DNA of 64,000 nt, taken from the NCBI RefSeq assembly GCF_900233005.1, contig NZ_LT960611.1, positions 62,001 to 126,000 on the forward strand, written 5' to 3'. The notes under the pieces are model-generated. The model ran no database searches. It was given only the letters and a program-made list of their open reading frames with translations, and was not told the origin of the DNA. The stretch comes from Vibrio tapetis subsp. tapetis (GTDB taxonomy: Bacteria > Pseudomonadota > Gammaproteobacteria > Enterobacterales > Vibrionaceae). This document shows positions 8,165 to 18,996 of this stretch, in pieces (positions within the stretch are counted from its first letter, which is position 1; each line of letters starts with the position of its first letter). A program made the translations under genes and the position numbers.

Positions 8165-9958
8165 ATGAAAAACATTCGTAATTTTTCGATTATTGCCCAC
8201 ATCGACCACGGTAAGTCGACCCTTTCTGACCGTTTAATCCAAGTTTGTGGTGGATTGAGTGAGCGTGAAATGGACGTACAGGTCCTTGACTCTATGGATA
8301 TCGAGCGTGAGCGCGGTATTACCATTAAAGCACAAAGTGTAACCCTAGATTACAAAGCGAAAGATGGTGAAACCTACCAGCTTAACTTTATCGATACTCC
8401 AGGACACGTAGACTTCTCGTACGAAGTTTCTCGCTCTCTAGCAGCGTGTGAAGGTGCATTACTCGTTGTTGATGCCGGTCAGGGCGTAGAAGCTCAGACA
8501 CTGGCCAACTGTTATACTGCGATCGAAATGGATCTTGAGGTTGTACCAATCTTAAACAAGATCGATTTACCTGCCGCTGATCCTGAGCGTGTGTCAGAAG
8601 AGATCGAAGAAATTGTTGGCATTGATGCAATGGAAGCAACGCGTTGTTCGGCTAAAACAGGTCTTGGCGTTGACGAGGTTCTAGAAAACATCGTATCAGC
8701 AATTCCTGCACCTGAAGGTGACCCTGAAGCTCCGTTGCAAGCGTTGATCATCGACTCATGGTTTGATAACTATTTAGGTGTTGTTTCTTTGGTTCGAGTT
8801 AAGAATGGCTCACTAAAGAAAAACGCTAAAATAAAAATGATGAGTACTGGTCAGGTATGGGGCGTTGATCGTCTTGGTATCTTCACGCCAAAACAAATTG
8901 ATACAACGGAATTAAACACTGGCGAAGTTGGCTGGGTTGTTTGTGGTATTAAAGACATCCTAGGTGCACCAGTAGGTGACACCATTACACTTGCAAAAGA
9001 TGGCTGTGAAACTCCGCTACCAGGTTTCCAAAAAGTGAAACCACAGGTTTACGCGGGACTGTTCCCTGTTTCATCTGACGATTACGAAAACTTCCGTGAT
9101 GCATTGGGTAAGCTTAGCCTGAATGATGCTTCGTTGTTTTACGAGCCAGAAAGTTCAGCGGCGTTGGGTTTTGGTTTCCGTTGTGGTTTCTTGGGCATGC
9201 TCCACATGGAGATCATCCAAGAGCGTCTAGAGCGTGAATACGATCTAGACCTAATCACGACAGCGCCAACCGTAGTATACGAAGTGGTGAAAACAGACGG
9301 TGAAATCCTGTATGTTGATAGCCCAGCGAAACTACCAGCGGTTAATGATTTAGAAGAAATTCGTGAACCGATTGCACGTTGTAATATCTTAGTGCCGTCG
9401 GACTACCTAGGTAGCGTTATTACCTTATGTGTAGAAAAACGTGGCGTGCAAGTAGACATGGTTTACCACGGTAACCAAGTTGCGATCACTTACGACTTGC
9501 CAATGGCAGAAGTTGTATTGGACTTTTTCGACCGCTTGAAGTCAACGTCTCGTGGTTATGCGTCATTGGATTACAACTTCCACCATTACCAAGAATCAAG
9601 CATGGTTCGTGTTGACGTTCTACTGAACGGCGACAAGGTAGATGCGCTGGCGATCATCACTCACAAAGACATCGCACAATCACGTGGTCGTCTATTGGTC
9701 GAGAAGATGAAAGAGTTCATTCCTCGTCAAATGTTTGATATTGCGATTCAAGCTGCAATTGGTAACCACATCATTGCGCGCTCGACCGTGAAGCAATTGC
9801 GTAAAAACGTAATCGCAAAATGTTACGGCGGCGATATCAGTCGTAAGAAGAAACTGCTTAAGAAGCAGAAAGAAGGTAAGAAACGTATGAAGCAGATCGG
9901 TAACGTAGAACTGCCTCAAGAAGCCTTCTTGGCAATTTTGCACGTAGGTAAAGATTAA
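8165..9958 (+). CDS. lepA: Elongation factor 4 (LepA)
   Basis: A translational GTPase of 597 residues. It starts [20 protein letters not shown]: the G1 loop A-H-I-D-H-G-K-S is present, as are D-T-P-G-H (G3) and N-K-I-D (G4). The ATG at 8165 is the family start; the longer TTG frame from 8117 adds unrelated residues. Domains II, III, V and the LepA-specific C-terminal domain with its basic K-K-K-L-L-K-K-Q-K segment are complete. It acts on ribosomes during initiation or back-translocation. lepB follows, as in E. coli. Confidence 0.98.
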   Translation: MKNIRNFSIIAHIDHGKSTLSDRLIQVCGGLSEREMDVQVLDSMDIERERGITIKAQSVTLDYKAKDGETYQLNFIDTPGHVDFSYEVSRSLAACEGALLVVDAGQGVEAQTLANCYTAIEMDLEVVPILNKIDLPAADPERVSEEIEEIVGIDAMEATRCSAKTGLGVDEVLENIVSAIPAPEGDPEAPLQALIIDSWFDNYLGVVSLVRVKNGSLKKNAKIKMMSTGQVWGVDRLGIFTPKQIDTTELNTGEVGWVVCGIKDILGAPVGDTITLAKDGCETPLPGFQKVKPQVYAGLFPVSSDDYENFRDALGKLSLNDASLFYEPESSAALGFGFRCGFLGMLHMEIIQERLEREYDLDLITTAPTVVYEVVKTDGEILYVDSPAKLPAVNDLEEIREPIARCNILVPSDYLGSVITLCVEKRGVQVDMVYHGNQVAITYDLPMAEVVLDFFDRLKSTSRGYASLDYNFHHYQESSMVRVDVLLNGDKVDALAIITHKDIAQSRGRLLVEKMKEFIPRQMFDIAIQAAIGNHIIARSTVKQLRKNVIAKCYGGDISRKKKLLKKQKEGKKRMKQIGNVELPQEAFLAILHVGKD

Positions 9959-10000
9959 TAGAACTTAATCTTGGCTGAAGGCTCCAATAAATAACCAATC

Positions 10001-10035
10001 AAGGAAAGGGTACTTAGTTGCCCTTTCTTGTTTTA
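10001..10035 (+). terminator. Weak terminator-like hairpin between lepA and lepB
   Basis: GAAAGGG (10004-10010) pairs with CCCTTTC (10021-10027) around a ten-base loop and is followed by a T-rich stretch. It may partly terminate lepA transcripts while lepB stays in the same operon. Confidence 0.45.
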
Positions 10036-10072
10036 TTGATTCAACCTAAATTTCAACCGCAAAGGGATTTTA

Positions 10073-10972
10073 ATGGCTAATACATTTTCACTCATCCTAG
10101 TGATCGTAACCTTGGTTACTGGCATTGTTTGGGCGCTAGAGAAGTGGGTATGGGCAAAGAAACGCCAACAAACGCTAGGGCAAGTTGAAGCACAAACCGC
10201 AAACGGTCTTGATGCGGCAACTCAAGCTAAAGTGGTTGCGCAACCTTGGTGGATTGAAAATAGCGTTTCAATATTTCCTGTGATTGCGTTTGTATTGGTG
10301 CTTCGTTCATTTGTGTACGAACCATTTCAAATCCCATCAGGTTCAATGATGCCAACGCTTTTGGTTGGTGATTTTATCTTGGTAGAGAAATACGCCTACG
10401 GCCTAAAAGACCCGGTATGGCGTACCCAGTTGGTTGAAACAGGCAAGCCAGAGCGTGGCGACACGGTGGTGTTTAAGTACCCACCACAACCTAATATTGA
10501 TTACATCAAGCGTGTTGTTGGTATGCCAGGCGATACGGTGAAATATAATGCTCGTAAAGAGCTATGTATTCAGTCTGCAGGCGAGAAAACCTGTCAACCT
10601 GTTCCAATGAACAATGTAAAAGAAAGTCAGTTTGTTCAAAATGGTATTCCGTTGATTCAAATGAATGAGCTGCTTGGTGAACAAGAACATCAAATTTTGG
10701 TGCATCCATTAGCACGAGATCAGGTTGAGCGTTATCAGCCTCGTCCAGGCGTTGCAGAATGGGTGGTACCTAAAGGTCAGTACTTTGTTATGGGTGATAA
10801 CCGTGACAACAGTGCAGACAGCCGTTACTGGGGATTTGTCCCTGAAGGCAATTTAGTCGGCAAAGCGGTCGGTATTTGGATCAGCTTTGAATTTGAACGA
10901 GACCCAAGCAGCGTATTACCGTCTTGGATCCCTACTGATGTGCGTTTCAACCGCATCGGTGGCATTAATTAA
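10073..10972 (+). CDS. lepB: Signal peptidase I (LepB)
   Basis: A 299-residue inner-membrane protease that removes Sec and Tat signal peptides. Two membrane segments (about residues 4-22 and 63-79) precede the periplasmic catalytic domain. The nucleophile is Ser91 in I-P-S-G-S-M-M-P-T and the general base Lys146 in Y-I-K-R-V-V-G, the same numbers as in E. coli. The box [15 protein letters not shown] is intact. It sits between lepA and rnc in the conserved order. The stop is ten bases before the rnc start. Confidence 0.98.
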   Translation: MANTFSLILVIVTLVTGIVWALEKWVWAKKRQQTLGQVEAQTANGLDAATQAKVVAQPWWIENSVSIFPVIAFVLVLRSFVYEPFQIPSGSMMPTLLVGDFILVEKYAYGLKDPVWRTQLVETGKPERGDTVVFKYPPQPNIDYIKRVVGMPGDTVKYNARKELCIQSAGEKTCQPVPMNNVKESQFVQNGIPLIQMNELLGEQEHQILVHPLARDQVERYQPRPGVAEWVVPKGQYFVMGDNRDNSADSRYWGFVPEGNLVGKAVGIWISFEFERDPSSVLPSWIPTDVRFNRIGGIN

Positions 10973-10982
10973 TCGAGAGAGT

Positions 10983-11660
10983 ATGACTACTCCAATAGCG
11001 AAACTACAAAGAAGGATCGACTATCAGTTCAATGATATCGATCACCTAGACTTGGCACTGACACACCGCAGTGCCAACAGTAAACACAATGAGCGTCTTG
11101 AATTTCTGGGCGATTCAATTTTAAGTTTTGTCATTGCAGATGACCTCTATCACCGTTTCCCTAAAGTGAACGAGGGTGATATGAGCCGCATGCGCGCAAC
11201 ACTTGTGCGTGGAAAAACACTGGCTGAGTTAGGCCGTGAATTTCAACTTGGAGACGACTTAAAATTAGGTCCAGGCGAACTGAAAAGTGGCGGATTCCGT
11301 CGTGATTCAATTTTAGCGGATGCCGTCGAAGCCATCATTGGTGCTATATACTTAGACAGTGACAGTGAGACAATTCGTCAAGTCATCCTAGCGTGGTACA
11401 AGACTCGTTTAGATGCCATTGAGCCGGGTATTTCACAAAAAGATCCAAAAACTCGCCTACAAGAGTTTTTACAAGGTCGAAGAAAGCCGCTTCCTGTCTA
11501 CGAAGTGACTAAGATTAAAGGTGAAGCACATAACCAAGAGTTTACGGTTGCGTGTGAAGTGGCAGGTTCAGATGAGCCTGTAATAGGTAAAGGCAGCAGT
11601 CGTCGCAAGGCAGAACAGTCGGCCGCTGAATTGGCATTAGGATTATTGACAGATGTCTGA
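10983..11660 (+). CDS. rnc: Ribonuclease III
   Basis: A 225-residue double-strand-specific endoribonuclease. The signature [13 protein letters not shown] near residues 36-48 carries the metal-binding acidic residues; the second acidic patch is at D-A-V-E-A-I-I-G. The dsRNA-binding domain occupies about residues 154-224. The ATG at 10983 gives the family start [10 protein letters not shown]; a longer frame runs back into lepB. It matures rRNA and many mRNAs. The stop overlaps the era start by eight bases. Confidence 0.97.
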   Translation: MTTPIAKLQRRIDYQFNDIDHLDLALTHRSANSKHNERLEFLGDSILSFVIADDLYHRFPKVNEGDMSRMRATLVRGKTLAELGREFQLGDDLKLGPGELKSGGFRRDSILADAVEAIIGAIYLDSDSETIRQVILAWYKTRLDAIEPGISQKDPKTRLQEFLQGRRKPLPVYEVTKIKGEAHNQEFTVACEVAGSDEPVIGKGSSRRKAEQSAAELALGLLTDV

Positions 11661-12621
11661 TAATAACGAATTCGATTTGGATGCGTACTTTGCGTCTGGT
11701 GAAGGAAAAAGCACTGATCCAGAAAATCAGCATTGTGGTTTTGTTGCAATCGTTGGTCGCCCTAATGTGGGTAAATCAACCTTGCTAAACCAATTGCTTG
11801 GTCAGAAGATTTCGATTACTTCACGTAAGCCGCAAACCACTCGTCACCGTATTATGGGTGTTGAGACAGAAGGTGACTATCAAGCAATTTTTGTTGATAC
11901 CCCGGGTCTGCATATAGAAGAAAAACGTGCAATTAACCGTTTGATGAACCGCGCTGCAAACAGCTCACTAAGTGATGTGAACTTAGTGTTGTTCTTGGTT
12001 GATGGTACGCATTGGACTGCTGACGATGAAATGGTGTTTAACAAGCTAAACAAAGCCAATTTCCCAGTTGTGTTGTGCATGAATAAAGTCGATAACGTTA
12101 AAGACCGTAACGACGTAATGATGCATATGCAAGCACTGACTGAAAAAATGGACTTCGTTGATGTTGTGCCAATTTCAGCAAAACACGATACCAACATCGA
12201 CGTTTTACGTAAGCATGTTCGTGCGCACTTGCCAAAAGCCGCGCACCACTTCCCTGAAGAATATGTGACTGACCGTTCTCAGCGTTTTATGGCGTCTGAA
12301 ATTGTCCGTGAAAAGCTGATGCGATTTACCGGTGAAGAACTGCCATACTCAGTAACGGTTGAGGTTGAGCGTTTTGACTACAATCCAGAAACTGATGGTT
12401 TTCATATCAATGCGCTTATCTTAGTTGAGCGTCTTGGTCAGAAGAAAATGGTGATCGGTAAAGGTGGTGAGAAAATAAAAATCATCGGCCGTGAAGCTCG
12501 TCTGGATATGGAAGAACTATTCGAACGCAAAGTGTACCTAGAAACTTGGGTGAAAGTGAAATCAGGTTGGGCAGATGACGAACGAGCACTGCGTAGCTTA
12601 GGTTACATTGACGATTTATAA
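11653..12621 (+). CDS. era: GTPase Era
   Basis: A 322-residue GTPase with an N-terminal G domain and C-terminal KH RNA-binding domain. G1 is G-R-P-N-V-G-K-S, G3 D-T-P-G-L, G4 N-K-V-D; the KH motif is [10 protein letters not shown] near residue 270. It binds the 3' end of 16S rRNA and helps 30S assembly. The first 25 residues extend a little beyond the E. coli start and are acidic; the ATG at 11653 overlaps rnc, supporting coupling. Confidence 0.97.
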   Translation: MSDNNEFDLDAYFASGEGKSTDPENQHCGFVAIVGRPNVGKSTLLNQLLGQKISITSRKPQTTRHRIMGVETEGDYQAIFVDTPGLHIEEKRAINRLMNRAANSSLSDVNLVLFLVDGTHWTADDEMVFNKLNKANFPVVLCMNKVDNVKDRNDVMMHMQALTEKMDFVDVVPISAKHDTNIDVLRKHVRAHLPKAAHHFPEEYVTDRSQRFMASEIVREKLMRFTGEELPYSVTVEVERFDYNPETDGFHINALILVERLGQKKMVIGKGGEKIKIIGREARLDMEELFERKVYLETWVKVKSGWADDERALRSLGYIDDL

Positions 12622-12640
12622 TCGCCACCATCAATAATTT

Positions 12641-12664
12641 CAAAGGGAGTTTCGACTCCCTTTG
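12641..12664 (+). terminator. Perfect ten-base-pair hairpin between era and recO
   Basis: Arms CAAAGGGAGT and ACTCCCTTTG enclose a TTCG tetraloop, an exceptionally stable loop. The T-run after it is short, so it may be a partial terminator or an mRNA end-protecting structure rather than a full stop before recO, whose ATG is 18 bases further on. Confidence 0.55.
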
Positions 12665-12681
12665 TTGTATTTGGAAAACAC

Positions 12682-13401
12682 ATGTCAGACGGACTACAGC
12701 GTTGCTTTGTTTTACATCGCCGCCCATACAGTGAAACCAGCCTAATACTTGATGTCTTCAGCGAAGAGTACGGTCGCGTGTCTGTCATGGCGAAAGGAGC
12801 GCGAGGTAAACGCTCGAATTTGAAAGGTGCCCTACAGCCATTCACCCCATTGTTGATGAAATGGTCAGGCAAGGGCTCTATGCGGACGCTCAGGCAGGCA
12901 GAGCCTATTAGTTTAGGTTTGCCTATCTCGGGCATTAACCTCTATTCCGCCATGTATGTAAACGAGCTAATTGGCCGTGTGATTGAAAACGAAACCCCTT
13001 ATCCAGCCCTGTTTCACGACTACCTGCAAGCACTCACTGAACTCGCTCAAAATGATAATCCTGAGCCGGGTTTACGTCGATTTGAGCTAGCGCTATTGTC
13101 AGCATTAGGCTACGGCGTCGATTTTTTACATTGCGCAGGAACGGGCGAAGCTATTGATCCGACTATGACTTATCGTTATCGTGAGCAGAAGGGGTTTATT
13201 GCGAGCGTTAGAAACGATAATCTCACCTTTCTAGGCGATGAACTGATTGCTATCAGTGAACGCCGCTTTTTGACTCAACAGCAGCTTAAAGCGGCAAAGC
13301 GCTTTACCAGAATTGCATTAAAGCCGTTTTTAGGCGGTAAACCATTAAAAAGTCGAGAACTGTTTATCCCAGTTCTACGAGCACGGAGTATTGGAAAATG
13401 A
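12682..13401 (+). CDS. recO: DNA repair protein RecO
   Basis: A 239-residue protein with the RecO N-terminal OB fold ([15 protein letters not shown] near the start) and helical C-terminal domain. RecO works with RecR to load RecA on SSB-coated gaps. The zinc cysteines of some RecO proteins are not present as a full set, as usual in gammaproteobacteria. Its last four bases overlap pdxJ (ATGA). Length is family-normal. Confidence 0.95.
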   Translation: MSDGLQRCFVLHRRPYSETSLILDVFSEEYGRVSVMAKGARGKRSNLKGALQPFTPLLMKWSGKGSMRTLRQAEPISLGLPISGINLYSAMYVNELIGRVIENETPYPALFHDYLQALTELAQNDNPEPGLRRFELALLSALGYGVDFLHCAGTGEAIDPTMTYRYREQKGFIASVRNDNLTFLGDELIAISERRFLTQQQLKAAKRFTRIALKPFLGGKPLKSRELFIPVLRARSIGK

Positions 13402-14129
13402 GCTCAATCCTTTTAGGCGTCAATATTGATCACGTAGCCACATTGCGAAATGCACGCGGCACTAAATACCCAGATCCTGTCCATGCAGCGGAAGTTGCAG
13501 AACGTGCAGGCGCGGACGGCATTACCATTCATTTACGTGAAGACCGTCGTCATATTACTGATCGCGATGTGCGCATTCTAAAAGAAACCATACAGACCCG
13601 TATGAACTTAGAAATGGCCGTTACCGATGAAATGGTCGAGATTGCTCTTAAAACCCAGCCTGAGTTTGTTTGTTTGGTGCCTGAAAAGCGTGAAGAGCTA
13701 ACAACAGAAGGTGGCTTAGATGTCGTCGGTCAACTCGACAAGATCAAAGCCGCGACAGAAAAACTGACGGCTGCTGGCATCAATGTGTCCTTGTTTATTG
13801 ATGCAGACCGCGCGCAAATTGATGCGTCAAAAGCGTGTGGTGCTCCTTATATTGAACTTCATACCGGCCAGTATGCGGATGCTGAAAATGAAGTCGACCA
13901 AAATGATGAACTGAAAAAAATTGCGGCTGGCGCAAGCTATGCAGATAGCTTGGGTATCAAAGTGAATGCTGGCCATGGTTTGACTTATCATAACGCGGCG
14001 CCGATTGCTGCTTTACCTGAAATCTTTGAACTTAACATTGGCCACTCAATTATTGTCCGTTCAATGTTTGATGGATTAGGAAAAGCCGTAGCAGATATGA
14101 AAGCGGTTCTGGAACAAGCTCGTCGCTAA
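13398..14129 (+). CDS. pdxJ: Pyridoxine 5'-phosphate synthase PdxJ
   Basis: A 243-residue TIM-barrel enzyme that condenses 1-deoxy-D-xylulose 5-phosphate with 3-amino-2-oxopropyl phosphate to make pyridoxine 5'-phosphate. The start [15 protein letters not shown] and H-L-R-E-D-R-R-H-I are hallmark sequences. The phosphate-binding end N-I-G-H-S-I-I is intact. It overlaps recO by four bases and acpS by one (TAATG). Confidence 0.98.
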   Translation: MSSILLGVNIDHVATLRNARGTKYPDPVHAAEVAERAGADGITIHLREDRRHITDRDVRILKETIQTRMNLEMAVTDEMVEIALKTQPEFVCLVPEKREELTTEGGLDVVGQLDKIKAATEKLTAAGINVSLFIDADRAQIDASKACGAPYIELHTGQYADAENEVDQNDELKKIAAGASYADSLGIKVNAGHGLTYHNAAPIAALPEIFELNIGHSIIVRSMFDGLGKAVADMKAVLEQARR

Positions 14130-14509
14130 TGGCAATTTTGGGGCTAGGTACTGACATCGCTGAAATTGAACGGGTCGAGAAGGCATTAGCAAGAAGCGGC
14201 GACGCATTTGCGAAACGTATTTTAACCGATTCGGAATATGAACAGTTCAGTCAACTTAAGCAACAAGGGCGATTTTTAGCGAAACGATTTGCCGCTAAAG
14301 AAGCCGCCTCTAAGGCTTTGGGGACTGGCATTGCTAGCGGTGTGACATTTCATGACTTTGTCGTTTCAAATGATGATAAAGGCAAGCCTTGTTTGGTCTT
14401 ACAGAACAAGGCTCAAGAATTGGCACTAGCGATGGGGGCTAAGGGCTATCATCTTTCCATTTCTGATGAGCGTCATTACTCTGTTGCGACTGTGATCATT
14501 GAAAGCTAG
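14129..14509 (+). CDS. acpS: Holo-[acyl-carrier-protein] synthase AcpS
   Basis: A 126-residue phosphopantetheinyl transferase that attaches 4'-phosphopantetheine to acyl carrier protein. Magnesium and CoA ligands are visible: the aspartate in G-L-G-T-D-I (residue 9) and the glutamate in [14 protein letters not shown]. It is the last gene of the run from lepA and is followed within 30 bases by a strong terminator. Length matches the E. coli enzyme. Confidence 0.97.
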   Translation: MAILGLGTDIAEIERVEKALARSGDAFAKRILTDSEYEQFSQLKQQGRFLAKRFAAKEAASKALGTGIASGVTFHDFVVSNDDKGKPCLVLQNKAQELALAMGAKGYHLSISDERHYSVATVIIES

Positions 14510-14535
14510 TGAATAAGTAGTTAAAGCCAAACGTT

Positions 14536-14570
14536 AAAAAGCCCGTTGATATTAATATCAGCGGGCTTTT
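14536..14570. terminator. Strong terminator after acpS
   Basis: An AT-rich apical stem over GCCCG/CGGGC, with A-run before and T-run after, works in both directions and sits between acpS and the convergent barA. Confidence 0.85.
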
Positions 14571-14639
14571 CTTTTTAGGGGTTTAGTTGTTACTTATTGG
14601 GGCTTTCGTTACCGAGCTAAAATTCATCAATTAATTGGG

Positions 14640-17414
14640 TTATTCTAGGTATGGCTTGGCACTTGCCATGACCTTTTCCATCTCGTCTTGAAGTTCGAAC
14701 AGTTCAGGTTCTACATTCTCTATTGAATCGCCAGAACGAAGTGATTTTTCAATAACCGCACATAATTGCTTTAATCTAGGGACGCCGCTGTAGGAGCAGC
14801 TACCATGTAGCTTGTGAATATGGTGGATCAATTGATCGTTATCGCTTTGCTCTGTGTTTAAGACTTGTTCAACAAATACTTCGACCTCTTGAATATACTC
14901 GACCAGCATCTGCAGCATTTCTTTCGCGAGATCTTCTTTGTTGGCTGCTTGCTTTAAAGCTTGCTGCCAGTCGATGATCACATCGGTAGGAGCTTCTAGT
15001 GTAACGGGAACATCCGTCACCGTTGATAGGTCAACTCGGTCCACTTGATGCTCGATAATTTGTGGGCTCCAGTGCACCAAAACTTGCTGTAAAATGTGTT
15101 CTTCAATTGGCTTAGTCAGGTAATCATCCATGCCAGCTTTGAGTAATCGGTCACGCTCTCCAACCATAGCGTGAGCGGTGACTGCTATGATGGGAGTGTG
15201 CGAATTCAACGCTATTTTTTTAATTTCTTGGCAGGCTGTGACCCCATCCATTTTCGGCATTTGAATGTCCATCAAGATCATATCAAAGCTTTGTTCCAAT
15301 GCCGCTTGAACGGCTTCTTCACCATTGGAGCATGTAACGACCTCTTCAACACGCTCGGACAGCAGCGCCGAAATTAACTTTAGGTTAGCTCGGTTGTCAT
15401 CAACCGCCATGATTTTAAGTGGCAGTCGAGTCGATGTTGGCTCGATAGCCGGTTCATACATAATGGCATCGGGTTGATCTTTCGCTAAGCTATTGAGTAA
15501 TTTACGGCGAGAAATTGGCTTAGTGATGCACTGAACGCTGTTGTTGGCGACTAAATGTTCAGCAAGCGCCAGTTCGTTACTTGGTAAGCCCACCACGACT
15601 TGTGGCGCGATGCTTTGAGCCTGTTTTAACCACTTATCAATGGTATTACTATCGTATTTTTGATTGGGTGATAGGTTAAGCAAAGCATAGTCATGAGCTT
15701 CAATGTTCTCTGGCATACTTGAACGATAGTTAACGATAAAGCCTTGCTGGCTCAATTGTTGTTGAATGACAGATGCGGCCTGCATGTTTGGTTCAACCAG
15801 CAGTAAACGTTTTTGTTGGAACTGGCTTAGATCGATATCGTGTGTCATCGGTAGGTCGCTAGCTGCCAAGCGAAGCGTAAACCAGAACGTAGAACCTTGA
15901 TGCAATCGGCTGGTTAAGCTGATTTCGCCCCCCATTTGCCCGACCAGTTTCTGAGTAATGACAAGACCAAGGCCTGTACCACCATAGCGGCGGGAAATAC
16001 TGGCATCGGCTTGGCTAAAGGCTTGGAAAAGCTGAGACTGCTGGCGTTCAGAGATACCAATGCCGGTATCTCTAACCATAAACTGTAATTCAATGATGTC
16101 GTCTTTCTGCGAACGAAGTTCAACACTAATGTCGATGTTGCCGCGTTCAGTAAACTTGATGGAGTTGCCAACTAAGTTGGTTAGAATCTGTTGAATACGT
16201 AGGGGATCGCCGACTACGCCAGCCGGTACTTTAGGGTCGACCTTTAAAGTCAGCTCTAAGCCTTTTTCATGTGCGCCTGTCGCTTGCAATGCGGCCACTT
16301 CTTCCAGGCACTCTTGGAACTCAAATGGAATGTTTTCAAGTGCTAGCTTACCTGCTTCAAGCTTGGAGAAGTCTAAGATGTCGTTGATGATGCTGAGCAA
16401 GTTATTGGCTGAGCGCTCGATGGTAACCAAGTAATCCTCTTGGCTAGGAGAGAGGCGAGTTTTGAGCATCTGACGTGTAAAGCCAATGACACCATTTAGT
16501 GGGGTTCGCAGTTCATGGGACATGTTGGCTAAGAACTCAGATTTCACTCGTGCCGCTTCTTGAGCTCGTTTCTTCGCAATATCCAATTCAACGTTTTGTA
16601 TTTCTAGTTGTTCTAGGGTTTCACGTAAATCGGATGTGGCTTGGTCGATACTGTGTTGCATTTCAACATGGTATTCAGACAATGACATGGCCATTGCGTT
16701 GATGCCATTTTTTAACGCATCGAGTTCTCCATGCATTTTGCCTTCAATACGTACATCCAAATGACCACGGCGAATTCGATCCACCATGTTTTTCATGTGT
16801 GTGATTGGCAGTGTGACATCTTGCATCAGCCGATAGGCGAATAAACCGGACAAACCAAGGCCTAAAATCAATACCAGCAGCGCAGCAAAGATTTCTTGGT
16901 ACTGTTGAAGGCGTAAGGCGGAGAGATCCAGCTCGATAGCAATATACCCTAACGCCTGATTGAGCTCTGTTTTACCTCTTTGTGGTGAGGAAAACTGACC
17001 TTCTGCTAGAATGGGGGTTCGAATGATTAAATCGGTGTCGATCAACTCTATCGTACTGAGCAGCGGAATAGGCCGTGTTTTATCGAAGGTCAATGACGCA
17101 AAATTAGGATGGAAGTTAGAGGTGACAAATAGCTCGTGATTGGTGTCAAACACAGCAATGCTACGTACGATCTGAGAATTCTTACGGTGAGCATAACTAA
17201 TTAGGCGGCGGACAGCCTCTCTACTTTGTTGAGTCATGCCATATTCACTAGCAATAGCTAAAGGCTCTATAATGCTTTGGCCGGTTGAAATCAGCTGATT
17301 TTCTAGGTCGTTATAGCGATTTGAAGTGAAGAAGGCACTCAGCAGCAGACCAATAATTAGGGTCGGCGCTAAAGTTAAAGTGATCACGCGCGCTCTTAAG
17401 CCGTATCGGGTCAT
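14640..17414 (-). CDS. barA: Hybrid sensor histidine kinase BarA
   Basis: About 924 residues. Order: N-terminal membrane helix, periplasmic sensor region, second helix near residues 178-200, HAMP, coiled coil, HisKA with F-L-A-N-M-S-H-E-L-R-T-P-L-N-G (phospho-His about 300), HATPase, a degenerate receiver, a true receiver (aspartate in L-M-D-I-Q-M-P), and an Hpt domain with H-K-L-H-G-S. The start at 17414 gives the BarA N-terminus M-T-R-Y-G-L-R-A-R; a longer frame from 17468 is ignored. With UvrY/VarA it controls CsrB-type RNAs that antagonise CsrA, encoded at 45.3 kb. Confidence 0.95.
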   Translation of the reverse strand: MTRYGLRARVITLTLAPTLIIGLLLSAFFTSNRYNDLENQLISTGQSIIEPLAIASEYGMTQQSREAVRRLISYAHRKNSQIVRSIAVFDTNHELFVTSNFHPNFASLTFDKTRPIPLLSTIELIDTDLIIRTPILAEGQFSSPQRGKTELNQALGYIAIELDLSALRLQQYQEIFAALLVLILGLGLSGLFAYRLMQDVTLPITHMKNMVDRIRRGHLDVRIEGKMHGELDALKNGINAMAMSLSEYHVEMQHSIDQATSDLRETLEQLEIQNVELDIAKKRAQEAARVKSEFLANMSHELRTPLNGVIGFTRQMLKTRLSPSQEDYLVTIERSANNLLSIINDILDFSKLEAGKLALENIPFEFQECLEEVAALQATGAHEKGLELTLKVDPKVPAGVVGDPLRIQQILTNLVGNSIKFTERGNIDISVELRSQKDDIIELQFMVRDTGIGISERQQSQLFQAFSQADASISRRYGGTGLGLVITQKLVGQMGGEISLTSRLHQGSTFWFTLRLAASDLPMTHDIDLSQFQQKRLLLVEPNMQAASVIQQQLSQQGFIVNYRSSMPENIEAHDYALLNLSPNQKYDSNTIDKWLKQAQSIAPQVVVGLPSNELALAEHLVANNSVQCITKPISRRKLLNSLAKDQPDAIMYEPAIEPTSTRLPLKIMAVDDNRANLKLISALLSERVEEVVTCSNGEEAVQAALEQSFDMILMDIQMPKMDGVTACQEIKKIALNSHTPIIAVTAHAMVGERDRLLKAGMDDYLTKPIEEHILQQVLVHWSPQIIEHQVDRVDLSTVTDVPVTLEAPTDVIIDWQQALKQAANKEDLAKEMLQMLVEYIQEVEVFVEQVLNTEQSDNDQLIHHIHKLHGSCSYSGVPRLKQLCAVIEKSLRSGDSIENVEPELFELQDEMEKVMASAKPYLE

Positions 17415-17604
17415 GTTCTCATTACTGTCTGGATATGGGAAAATACTCGTACAGACAAGTATAATCATAGAAATAAGCAGCTAGCTTAATAAAGTCTGTA
17501 TTATTCGACAATCTCTCTGGTGTCAAATAGTGACTCTATCGGAGAAAACACCGATACCATAGACAAATACACTGAAAAGCACTTGAGCAAATAGGCAAAT
17601 AACT

Positions 17605-18921
17605 ATGGCCCGCTTCTATAAGCCGACTAAAAATACAAAAATTGATACAAAACACCAACAGGTTACAGTAACAAAGCTGGATCATCACGGCGCAGGGATG
17701 GCTTTTGTTAATAAAAAACCGGTATTTATCGAAGGTGTTTTGCCTGGTGAAGAGGTGGTTGTTCAATTTACTGAGCAAAAAAGTAAATACGCTAAAGCCA
17801 AGCTCATTAAAATGAAAACAGCCAGCGCACAGCGCGTTGAGGCTCCTTGTCGTTATTACAACGAATGCGGTGGCTGTAACATGCAACACCTTGCTCACGA
17901 GGCGCAGGTGGAAAACAAACAGCAAGCGCTCACTCAGTTGATGGGTAAGTTTGCAGGAGAGTCGATTACCTTAACGGATTCGATTATTTCTCAAGCGCAA
18001 GGCTACCGTCGTCGCGCTCGTATCAGTATGCAGCGAGATAAGAAAACCCATCAATTTAAGTTTGGCTTTAGGCAAAAAATGAGCAAGCAGATTGTGACGG
18101 TAACCGATTGCATGGTGCTAGCTCCAGAGTTAAACGTGTTGCTTCCTAAGCTAGAAAAGTTATTAAGTGGCTTTAAGCCGATCGATAAGCTTGGTCACCT
18201 TGAGTTGGTGTTGGCAGATAACGGTGTGGTGCTTGTATTACGACATTTAGCTGAGTTGAAAGCGCAAGAGCATCAATCTTTAGTCGATTTCGCCGAGCAG
18301 CACGCATTAACATTGTATTTGATGCCAGAGGCGGGGCAGTTGGATCGTATTTGTGGTGAAGAACCGTATTATCAAGAAGTCGGGTTACCCTTGTCCTTTG
18401 CGCCTAATAACTTCGTACAAGTTAATCAAGTGGTGAACCAATCCATGGTTGAGCAAGCGCTTAATTGGTTAGATGCGAAAGAAAATGAACGTGTGTTGGA
18501 TCTGTTTTGTGGTATTGGCAACTTTAGCTTACCTTTGGCAAAACAAAGCAAAGAAGTGGTCGGTGTTGAAGGGATTGATGAAATGGTGCAACGTGCCACT
18601 CACAATGCCCAGTTAAATCAGATTGAAAATGCACATTTTTATCAAGCGGATTTAGAGCAAGACATGACTCAATCTGTATGGGCTCAAAGTCAATTCGATA
18701 AAGTCTTGCTTGATCCTGCCAGAGGTGGAGCTGCAGGTATTGTTGAACAGATTTCATCACTGGGCGCCAAAGCCGTGGTGTATGTCTCGTGCAATCCTGC
18801 TACCCTTGCTCGCGACAGTCATAGCCTTTTACAACAAGGCTATACGCTAAAAAAACTCGCGATGTTGGATATGTTTCCTCATACCAGTCATTTAGAGAGC
18901 ATGGCACTGTTTGAAAAATAA
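17605..18921 (+). CDS. rlmD: 23S rRNA (uracil-1939-C5) methyltransferase RlmD
   Basis: A 438-residue SAM-dependent methyltransferase. The TRAM domain is followed by [4Fe-4S] cysteines at 82, 88 and 91 ([10 protein letters not shown]), the SAM motif [10 protein letters not shown] and the catalytic S-C-N-P-A-T-L. It methylates U1939 of 23S rRNA. The gene is divergent from barA and precedes relA by 75 bases, the same order as in E. coli (barA, rlmD, relA). Confidence 0.96.
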   Translation: MARFYKPTKNTKIDTKHQQVTVTKLDHHGAGMAFVNKKPVFIEGVLPGEEVVVQFTEQKSKYAKAKLIKMKTASAQRVEAPCRYYNECGGCNMQHLAHEAQVENKQQALTQLMGKFAGESITLTDSIISQAQGYRRRARISMQRDKKTHQFKFGFRQKMSKQIVTVTDCMVLAPELNVLLPKLEKLLSGFKPIDKLGHLELVLADNGVVLVLRHLAELKAQEHQSLVDFAEQHALTLYLMPEAGQLDRICGEEPYYQEVGLPLSFAPNNFVQVNQVVNQSMVEQALNWLDAKENERVLDLFCGIGNFSLPLAKQSKEVVGVEGIDEMVQRATHNAQLNQIENAHFYQADLEQDMTQSVWAQSQFDKVLLDPARGGAAGIVEQISSLGAKAVVYVSCNPATLARDSHSLLQQGYTLKKLAMLDMFPHTSHLESMALFEK

Positions 18922-18996
18922 AAAATCCCGTAAAATAAGGGAACCATAAGGCCCGGAGTGGTCTATTAGTCTGTTGCTAGAAACTAGGAAAGAAAC

